Part shown: piece by piece, positions 58,731 to 64,000 of the stretch
How positions within the stretch are numbered: the stretch's first letter is position 1
Layout: every line of letters begins with the position of its first letter
Assembly: GCA_025992895.1 (NCBI GenBank)
Contig: DAJPGA010000001.1
Span: 569,001-633,000 of the forward strand
DNA length: 64,000 bases
Origin: Veillonellaceae bacterium
GTDB taxonomy: Bacteria; Bacillota; Negativicutes; Veillonellales; Dialisteraceae
Reading direction: 5' to 3'
Notes under the pieces: generated by a model
Told to the model about the DNA's origin: nothing
The model's input: the letters and a program-made list of their open reading frames with translations, nothing else
Database searches by the model: none
Made by a program: the position numbers and the translations under genes

Positions 58731-59972
58731 ATGAATGATGTCAGCATGGATAAACAGAGGTATTTAATTAAAGCATCAGGAGTTGCTGCGGCACTTTTTG
58801 CGGGAATCGCTGAGAATGGTTTTAGTGCCTCTTATTTCTCATATGCTTTGGCTGCTTTTCTTCTTTTCCTCTTTTATGATTTATATATGTCAAGACCCAT
58901 TGACCGCAGCTTCCTTCCAGATGTTCGTTCAGCTAAATGGCTGTTTACTGGTATCGTTATTTTTTATGGAGTTCTTCTGATTTCTGCTTTTCTCCATGGT
59001 ACCAAAGGAAGCGTTAATACGGTTCTATGGCAGTTTAATCTGACGATACCGTTTTTTCTGATGCTTTTCTGGCGTGCTCGTTATGATATTGATAAGGGAT
59101 TTTTATGTGGTATGGCCGCAGGGGCTCTTGTCAACTGCATCTGGGCCTTTGTTCAGTTTCACGCTGACCCCAATGTACCAGCCATGGCCGGTTATGCACA
59201 GCAAAATCATTTAGGCACAGGTATTAATCTCATGTGGCCTTTCGTACTGTACATGATGTATAGGACGCAGGATACAAAGAAAAAAGTCATGTGGGCTGTT
59301 TTGCTTGTGTTGATGGCGGGAGCTCTTTACACTTCTAAATCAAGAGGTGCGGTGTTAGCTCTTTCGGGTGGCTTGATATTGACCGGCATCACTCTCATAG
59401 CAGCTTTGCGCGGAAAATTTAATTTAGGCCTGATTTTTAAAGGGCTTGCTGTTATTGCACTTGTTACTGCTGTATGTGCCGGCGGATTTTTGTATTTATC
59501 ACATGATAAGAAAACAGGCCTTGATCCAGAGAGGGTCGGCGGAGAACGCCTTATGATGCTGGAAGCCAGCTGGGAGATGTGGAATGATCATAAGCTGACT
59601 GGTGTAGGTCCTGGCAAGTGGGGAGAGTATTATTACAGTCCCAAGTATCATCCGAAAGACGGGCATGAAAAAGGACATACCATGCCGCATGATATGCCTA
59701 TGCTTTTCCTGACGGAAGATGGCATATTTGGCGTGGCAGCATACTTTGCATTTCTGCTTTTGACATATGGATACTTGTATAGAGCTATTCGTACCTCTCA
59801 GAATAAGGCCCTTGCATCCGCAATGATGCTTTCTTTTTTGATATTTACACTGCATGGTCTGGTGGATACGACAATTATTAATAAAATACCGGGCCGTATG
59901 TACTATATGATTCTCGGATGGTATGCAGGATATATTGCTTATGAGAGTTACCGCCAAAGGAGATTGATCTGA
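58731..59972 (+). CDS. O-antigen ligase-like membrane protein
   Basis: 413 residues with about eleven membrane helices and a periplasmic loop at about 255-335. The Wzy_C signature is present: KSRGAVLALSGGLIL in a helix, then a loop with RLMMLEASWEMWNDHKLTGV and the conserved His pair in HTMPHDMPMLFLTEDG. Such proteins (WaaL or Wzy) join or polymerise undecaprenyl-linked glycan on lipid A core. Its TGA stop overlaps the ATG of the next gene by one base, so the two are translationally coupled. This also shows that TGA ends translation normally in this organism. Confidence 0.9.
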   Translation: MNDVSMDKQRYLIKASGVAAALFAGIAENGFSASYFSYALAAFLLFLFYDLYMSRPIDRSFLPDVRSAKWLFTGIVIFYGVLLISAFLHGTKGSVNTVLWQFNLTIPFFLMLFWRARYDIDKGFLCGMAAGALVNCIWAFVQFHADPNVPAMAGYAQQNHLGTGINLMWPFVLYMMYRTQDTKKKVMWAVLLVLMAGALYTSKSRGAVLALSGGLILTGITLIAALRGKFNLGLIFKGLAVIALVTAVCAGGFLYLSHDKKTGLDPERVGGERLMMLEASWEMWNDHKLTGVGPGKWGEYYYSPKYHPKDGHEKGHTMPHDMPMLFLTEDGIFGVAAYFAFLLLTYGYLYRAIRTSQNKALASAMMLSFLIFTLHGLVDTTIINKIPGRMYYMILGWYAGYIAYESYRQRRLI

Positions 59973-60928
59973 TGGAGAGCAACGGAAATACGAAAATTTC
60001 GCTTATCGTACCAGTCTATCAGGCAGAGGAGTACTTGGCACGCTGTTTTGACAGTATTTTGAATCAGACATATAAAGATTTTGAGGTTATTGTCATTGAT
60101 GACGGGTCAGAAGACAGGTCTCCTGAAATTTGTGATGCATATGCGAGAAGAGATTCCCGATTTCATGTATTCCATCAGAAAAACGGCGGTGTAAGTGTTG
60201 CAAGAAAAGCTGGCTTTGAAAAATCTTCCGGAGATATTCTTTATTGGATTGATGCGGATGATTATATTAGTCCAGATCTACTAGAAAAAACGTATTTTCT
60301 TTTTGAAGAAGAAAATGCAGATATAGTTGTATATGATATTGCAGATGATAATAATGGCAAAATCAGGAAGGTTCACTTTACTGAATCAGATTTAAGGGGA
60401 TGGCAGCGCCGGGCTGTTCAGGCAGATTGCTCTGTCCTTTGGATGTTTGCATCTAGAAGGAGTCTGTGGAAAGGTCTAAAAATTCCTGTTGAATTAACAC
60501 ATTCCGGAGAAGACGGATACTTATCACTGCATCTCTTTTACAGGGCCAGAAATATTGTACATGGCTGTGGAGGAATGTATTATCAGGATGTAGCAAATGA
60601 AGCATCTTCAACGCATCGTGTTACGTCGCGTAAGTTTTGGGGAAGTTTCTGGATGTGGAAGGAAAGAGCCATGATTGCCAAATGCCGCTTCCCGGAAATA
60701 TTTTCCTATTGTTGCTTAAATGCGTCTAAAGCAGCAATTAAAAGTTATTGTATCTCTGTCGTTCTGCGTGATCTTGAGGATAAGAGAAAACAAGGACTTT
60801 TCCGCTGGCTTTCCCATATGGAGAATCATCCTGCGAGCATCAGCCCAAGAGACAAAATTCTGCGTTATGCAATCGTTCATCGCAAGGAATGGATTTGCCG
60901 CTTGTATGCGCGCCATAAGTTGAAATAA
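59972..60928 (+). CDS. Glycosyltransferase family 2 (copy 2)
   Basis: 318 residues. ISLIVPVYQAEEYLARCFDS, VIVIDDGSEDRSPEICDAYA and WIDADDYISPD (about 90-100) match the same GT2 pattern as copy 1, though the proteins are not closely similar beyond the catalytic half. Start ATG overlaps the preceding stop. The sugar specificity cannot be read from sequence. Next gene follows after 16 bp. Confidence 0.92.
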   Translation: MESNGNTKISLIVPVYQAEEYLARCFDSILNQTYKDFEVIVIDDGSEDRSPEICDAYARRDSRFHVFHQKNGGVSVARKAGFEKSSGDILYWIDADDYISPDLLEKTYFLFEEENADIVVYDIADDNNGKIRKVHFTESDLRGWQRRAVQADCSVLWMFASRRSLWKGLKIPVELTHSGEDGYLSLHLFYRARNIVHGCGGMYYQDVANEASSTHRVTSRKFWGSFWMWKERAMIAKCRFPEIFSYCCLNASKAAIKSYCISVVLRDLEDKRKQGLFRWLSHMENHPASISPRDKILRYAIVHRKEWICRLYARHKLK

Positions 60929-60944
60929 AGTGGAGCTGAATTTA

Positions 60945-62138
60945 ATGAAAATTGTGCTGGGACGTGTTCATCAGATGCGTGGCTTGAACGGCGGCATGGA
61001 AAATGTCTGTGCCAGAATGGCTAATGAAATGATTAAACGCGGCCATGATGTTACGGTTATCTCTGATGATCCCGATGGCGGAATGATGTATTTCCAATAT
61101 GATGAAAGTACTCATTTTGTGAATTTAGCGGATTATGGAGAAGAAAAGGCGCCTGTCAGGCAGGCCCTTTTTAAAGTGATGCGTGAACTTGCCAGGCCGG
61201 TAAGCAAGGGAGCTGCTATGAGCTGGAAGAACCGTGGGCGTGCACTTCGCATGAGAGGGTCCATCCAACGCGCACTGGAAGAAGCAAATCCTGATGTTAT
61301 CGTTTCTTTTGAGGCCTCTTCCAGTGCACTTTTCCTGGATGCTATGGGAAAGAATCATCTCCCTCTTGTGACTATGTTCCATTTCCCGACCGCTATGGCG
61401 GTGAATTGGGATGATCCGCAGGAAAGACAGGCTCTCTTAGACAGTGATGTAGTTCAGGTCTTGATGAATGCAGATATCGATAGTTTAAAGAAAAGGCTGC
61501 CGAAGGCTCGGGCTTTTCGTATTCCCAATGCTGTTCCGCAATATAGCAAGGAAGCAGACCCCGGGAAAGAAAGAACGCGACACACGATTATTGATGTTGC
61601 CCGTTTAACCAGGGAGCAGAAACAGCCTCATGTTTTAATTACAGCATTCAGCCTGCTTGCAAAAGAATTTCCTGATTGGGACTTGGAATTCTGGGGAGTT
61701 GATCCCGGTGATGGATCTTATCAAAAGTATCTTAGTGATCTCGTAGGGAAATTAGGATTAAACGATCGGGTTTTCTTCCGTGGTGTAACGACGGATGTTC
61801 TTTCTGTTTATCTGAATTCAGATATTTTTGCTATTCCCAGTTCATTTGAAGGATTTGGCCTTGCCATGACAGAAGCAATGAGTGCAGGCCTCCCGGCAGT
61901 TGGTTTTAAAAGCTGTGATGCAGTGAATGAAATCATTCGGGATGAAGTATCAGGATTTTTGACAGATGATGGGCCGGAGGCCTATGCGGAAGCCCTTAGA
62001 AAACTGATGGCAGACCCGATGCTTAGGAAGAAAATGGGTCATGCGGCAAAATTGGAAATGGAAGAATTTTCTCCTGAAAGAGTATGGGATGAGTGGGAGA
62101 AACTTCTTTCCAAGCTGGTTCAAAATAAAAAACAATAA
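60945..62138 (+). CDS. Glycosyltransferase family 4
   Basis: 397 residues from ATG 60945 (GGAG nine bases upstream; a GTG at 60930 has no support). GT-B fold: GLNGGMENVCARMANEMIKR near the start for the acceptor domain, then IIDVARLTREQKQPHVLITA (about 215-234) and the sugar-nucleotide site FAIPSSFEGFGLAMTEAMSA with E-x7-E (about 300-320). A retaining glycosyltransferase of LPS or capsule synthesis. Last gene of the cluster, followed by a terminator. Confidence 0.93.
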   Translation: MKIVLGRVHQMRGLNGGMENVCARMANEMIKRGHDVTVISDDPDGGMMYFQYDESTHFVNLADYGEEKAPVRQALFKVMRELARPVSKGAAMSWKNRGRALRMRGSIQRALEEANPDVIVSFEASSSALFLDAMGKNHLPLVTMFHFPTAMAVNWDDPQERQALLDSDVVQVLMNADIDSLKKRLPKARAFRIPNAVPQYSKEADPGKERTRHTIIDVARLTREQKQPHVLITAFSLLAKEFPDWDLEFWGVDPGDGSYQKYLSDLVGKLGLNDRVFFRGVTTDVLSVYLNSDIFAIPSSFEGFGLAMTEAMSAGLPAVGFKSCDAVNEIIRDEVSGFLTDDGPEAYAEALRKLMADPMLRKKMGHAAKLEMEEFSPERVWDEWEKLLSKLVQNKKQ

Positions 62139-62143
62139 TTTCA

Positions 62144-62166
62144 CCGCCCTTCACGGGCGGTTTTTT
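62144..62166 (+). terminator. Terminator of glycan cluster
   Basis: CCGCCC-TTCA-CGGGCGG, then six Ts. Confidence 0.95.
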
Positions 62167-62474
62167 ATTTCCTTGCTACTCTTTTCTCCTCATCCCCCAA
62201 ATCTTTATTCTGCTATGCATCGGCTTCATGGAGTTTATAATCTTTATGATTATTTTCTATTTGAATATTGATACAGCATTTTGGATAATATAGGAAAATT
62301 ACGTGATTGATCCGTGTCTTTCCGATGGAGGGAAGGGCTGGTATCAATAAAGAGCTGGCCGGCTGCGGAAGGTCTGGCGGTTCTGTTTATGTTTCTTGAC
62401 GAGCTCCGTGGAAGGGAGCTGGCAGCGGGAAGGCTGCGTCGGGTTTCGTGCGGGGAGGAGGTATAGGTTTTTTC

Positions 62475-62505
62475 AGGCGGGCGCCAGTCAACGTGCCGCC
62501 TTTTT
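62475..62505 (+). terminator. Terminator upstream of pilin gene
   Basis: GGCGG-GCGC and GTG-CCGCC arms with TTTTTGTT. It could end a preceding unit or attenuate the pilin transcript. Confidence 0.65.
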
Positions 62506-62555
62506 GTTGTGCTCAAAAACCGGCGAGGCCGGTGTGTTGTGGGAAAGGTTGGTCC

Positions 62556-62969
62556 ATGATGGAAGGTACAATGGAAGATTACAAGGGCAGTGGATTAGGA
62601 AGGAAAAGGAAAGGTTTCATGCTCCTGGAGCTCATCATCGTCGTGGCGATCGTGGGGATTTTGTCGGCGGTGGCTATGCCGGATATCCTTGGCATGACGA
62701 ATGATGCGAAGGCGGCTCGTATTCAGGCGGATTTGTCGGCGATCGGAACGGCGTCAGAGATGTATTACGTGAAGAATGGCGAGTACCCGACGGCGCTTTC
62801 GCAGCTGGTGGATACAACGGGAGCGAATGGGTATCTGAAGAAAATGCCGGAGCCGCCGGATAAGAGTGTGACATACACGATGGGCTCGAAAGGTGAAGTG
62901 ACGGCTGTTTTCAATTCTGTGACGTACTCGTCTTTCGGAACGACGAGCACAAGTACACAGCAGTCGTAA
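62556..62969 (+). CDS. Type IV major-pilin-like protein
   Basis: 137 residues from ATG 62556; ATG codons at 62559 and 62571 are also possible. A long cytoplasmic leader ends KRKG, then the class III cleavage site G|FMLLELIIVVAIVGILSAVA with Glu at +5, typical of type IV pilins and type II pseudopilins. After the hydrophobic helix come MYYVKNGEYPTALSQLVD and a Ser/Thr-rich C-terminus without a disulfide. It would be cut and methylated by the prepilin peptidase. The peptidase gene follows after 9 bp. Confidence 0.88.
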   Translation: MMEGTMEDYKGSGLGRKRKGFMLLELIIVVAIVGILSAVAMPDILGMTNDAKAARIQADLSAIGTASEMYYVKNGEYPTALSQLVDTTGANGYLKKMPEPPDKSVTYTMGSKGEVTAVFNSVTYSSFGTTSTSTQQS

Positions 62970-62978
62970 GAGGTTCCC

Positions 62979-63557
62979 ATGAGAAGCGGAGGGGAAGACC
63001 GGTTATTGTGGGAGGATGTCTGGCAGGGCGGGAGAGGATTCCTTCTGCTCGTGATTTCGTGCGCCCTGTATGCGGGTCTTCTTTTCATGACGGAGGGGAA
63101 GGCCCGTTTTCTGCTGCCATTTTTGCTCTTCTTCCCTGCACTGGAGGACAGGCGGACGGGGTATATTTCGGACGGCTGGAGTGCGCTTCTTCTTCTCTGC
63201 GGCCTCCTGACTTCGTATGAGGCGGGGATGATTTACTTTGCTATCCTTTCAGCGGCGCTTGCGGGCGGCGTTTTCTTTGTGCTTCGCCTGGCGTCCGGCG
63301 GAGGCGCGGGGGAGGGAGATATATTTCTGGCCGCTGCGATTGCATCCTGGCTTTCTCCGGTGGGAACGCTCGGTTTCCTCTGGGCGGCGTCGGCTTCGTG
63401 CGCGCTCTTTTCCCTGCCTCTTTTGATTTCGGGAAGGAGGTCGCTTGATGACGGGATCCGTTTCGCGCCGTTCCTTGCTGCCGGAGGGATCGCGGCTTTC
63501 TTCTTCGAGGAAACGGGGCTTACGCTTCTGGCGGCATCGTGGCTTTGTTCTCGCTGA
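62979..63557 (+). CDS. Prepilin peptidase (A24 family)
   Basis: 192 residues with six to seven membrane helices. The two catalytic Asp residues lie in ALEDRRTGYISD (about 54-65) and GGGAGEGDIFLAAA (GxGD motif, about 107-120). The N-terminal methyltransferase domain of long PilD proteins is absent. The last 110 bp overlap the next gene in another frame, so the cluster is tightly packed and probably translationally coupled. Confidence 0.88.
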   Translation: MRSGGEDRLLWEDVWQGGRGFLLLVISCALYAGLLFMTEGKARFLLPFLLFFPALEDRRTGYISDGWSALLLLCGLLTSYEAGMIYFAILSAALAGGVFFVLRLASGGGAGEGDIFLAAAIASWLSPVGTLGFLWAASASCALFSLPLLISGRRSLDDGIRFAPFLAAGGIAAFFFEETGLTLLAASWLCSR

Positions 63558-63993
63558 AGCGCTCATTGTACTTCTGATCGTTTCGCTGGGGATGGCGATG
63601 GCGGTTCCCTCGCTGTCTGACTGGCAGGAGGAGCGGCAGCTCGATCTGGCAGCGGAAGAGCTGGCCTCGGCTATCCGTGAGGCACAGACGGAGGCAAGGA
63701 GTGAGACGTCTCGGTATGGAAATGTCGTGGCGCGGACGTACTTTTTCTGCGCACAGGACGGCGACCACGTCTCTTATTTCACAAGAAAGGGCACGACGAC
63801 GATCCGTCCGAAAGGCTCGTTCCCTGAAAACATCCGCGGGACGGGCAATCTGAACCTGACGCTTCGGAAGGACGGCTATGCCGGGGAGAGCAGCAAGTAT
63901 TCAATGTATTTGAGGACGAAGGACGGAAAGTATGCGCGCCAGATCGTGGTGGCGGCGTACACGGGGCGTGTCCGGATCGTGAGGGACGCATGA
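63448..63993 (+). CDS. GspH/FimT-like pseudopilin
   Basis: 181 residues from ATG 63448, which follows AAGGAGG. It has a 32-residue basic leader ending HRG, then G|FVLAEALIVLLIVSLGMAMA with Glu at +5, the prepilin cleavage motif. The C-terminal part is beta-rich with many charged residues (TEARSETSRYGN), resembling the GspH domain of minor pseudopilins that prime fibre assembly. It overlaps the upstream peptidase gene by 110 bp and its stop overlaps the ATG of the next gene. Confidence 0.85.
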   Translation: MTGSVSRRSLLPEGSRLSSSRKRGLRFWRHRGFVLAEALIVLLIVSLGMAMAVPSLSDWQEERQLDLAAEELASAIREAQTEARSETSRYGNVVARTYFFCAQDGDHVSYFTRKGTTTIRPKGSFPENIRGTGNLNLTLRKDGYAGESSKYSMYLRTKDGKYARQIVVAAYTGRVRIVRDA

Positions 63994-64000
63994 GGAGAGA
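63990..64000 (+). CDS. Start of next pilus-cluster gene (fragment)
   Basis: ATG at 63990 overlaps the TGA of the pseudopilin gene, an ATGA junction like that at 59970-59974. Only three codons are in the window, so nothing can be said of the product beyond a likely further minor pilin. Confidence 0.4.

Larger units (their letters stand above)
62139..62555. other. Region before the pilus genes
   Basis: Contains the terminator of the glycan cluster, then about 300 bp of G-rich DNA. A 50-codon frame at 62314-62466 (starting GTG) lacks a ribosome binding site. A GC hairpin with five Ts at 62475-62505 stands just before the pilin gene. No riboswitch motif confirmed. Confidence 0.4.

Noticed and set aside
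62270..62475. Cyclic-di-GMP riboswitch before the pilin gene
   Set aside because: The context invites it, but the conserved core of class I or II was not found; only the terminator-like hairpin is clear.
1..64000. Genome-wide reassignment of TGA to Trp
   Set aside because: TGA is used as a normal stop with overlapping restart at 59970-59974 and 63990-63993 and at 47967-47969, so only local readthrough or mutation remains possible.

Overview
The window looks like chromosomal DNA of a diderm Firmicute of the class Negativicutes, most likely Dialister or a close relative. The reasons are an outer-membrane porin with an N-terminal SLH domain (40627-42447), LPS-type genes (WaaP-like kinase, pEtN-transferase-family enzymes, an O-antigen-ligase-type protein, a glycosyltransferase cluster), a Gram-negative-style type IV pilus locus, and Firmicute features such as a T-box leader, ThiW, BrnQ and strong AGGAGG ribosome binding sites. 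The genus is an inference. No rRNA, tRNA or CRISPR array was recognised.

Region 1 (1-12 kb) is the unusual part. It is a run of minus-strand transcription units: two WYL-domain regulators, three tandem septin/Era-like GTPases (one interrupted by an in-frame TGA), a beta-helix-like protein, a MORN-repeat lipoprotein, and a RiPP-like cassette made of a precursor with a duplicated 21-residue Cys motif plus two radical SAM enzymes, one with an N-terminal RRE/PqqD-like region and a complete SPASM motif. Five of these units, and a sixth unit at 52 kb encoding a phosphoethanolamine-transferase-type enzyme, carry the same palindrome GGACA-N5/6-TGTCC. In five of the six it sits exactly 11 bp upstream of a TATAAT-like -10 box. 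This points to one WYL-controlled regulon joining a modified peptide, membrane-acting GTPases and envelope modification. It is the best candidate here for an undescribed system.

Region 2 (12-29 kb) is mostly housekeeping and accessory metabolism: three aldo/keto reductases, two small secreted proteins, a MetE-like protein, a TetR regulator, two tandem PAP2 phosphatases, a HicAB module, TrkA/TrkH, a DMT exporter and an ADP-ribosylglycohydrolase. The gaps hold many copies of a modular palindromic repeat family.

Region 3 (29-34.5 kb) contains two near-identical IS3/IS150-type elements around a yitT gene. Each has interrupted a copy of the intergenic repeat in the same module. One copy has a 10-A run that fuses orfA and orfB; the other keeps 9 A and needs a -1 frameshift.

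Region 4 (34.5-50.4 kb) carries a secreted tannase-like hydrolase, a radical SAM protein, ispE, a MerR regulator with a divergent hydrolase behind a 19-bp-spacer promoter, the porin, thiW, two brnQ genes (one with a T-box), a WaaP-like kinase, an orphan membrane module and a ThrE-type exporter.

Region 5 (50.4-62.1 kb) is a cell-surface glycan locus: two pEtN-transferase-type genes (one split by an in-frame TGA), a PIG-L deacetylase, GT8, two GT2, an O-antigen-ligase-like protein and GT4. Region 6 (62.5-64 kb) is the start of a type IV pilus cluster (pilin, prepilin peptidase, GspH-like pseudopilin).
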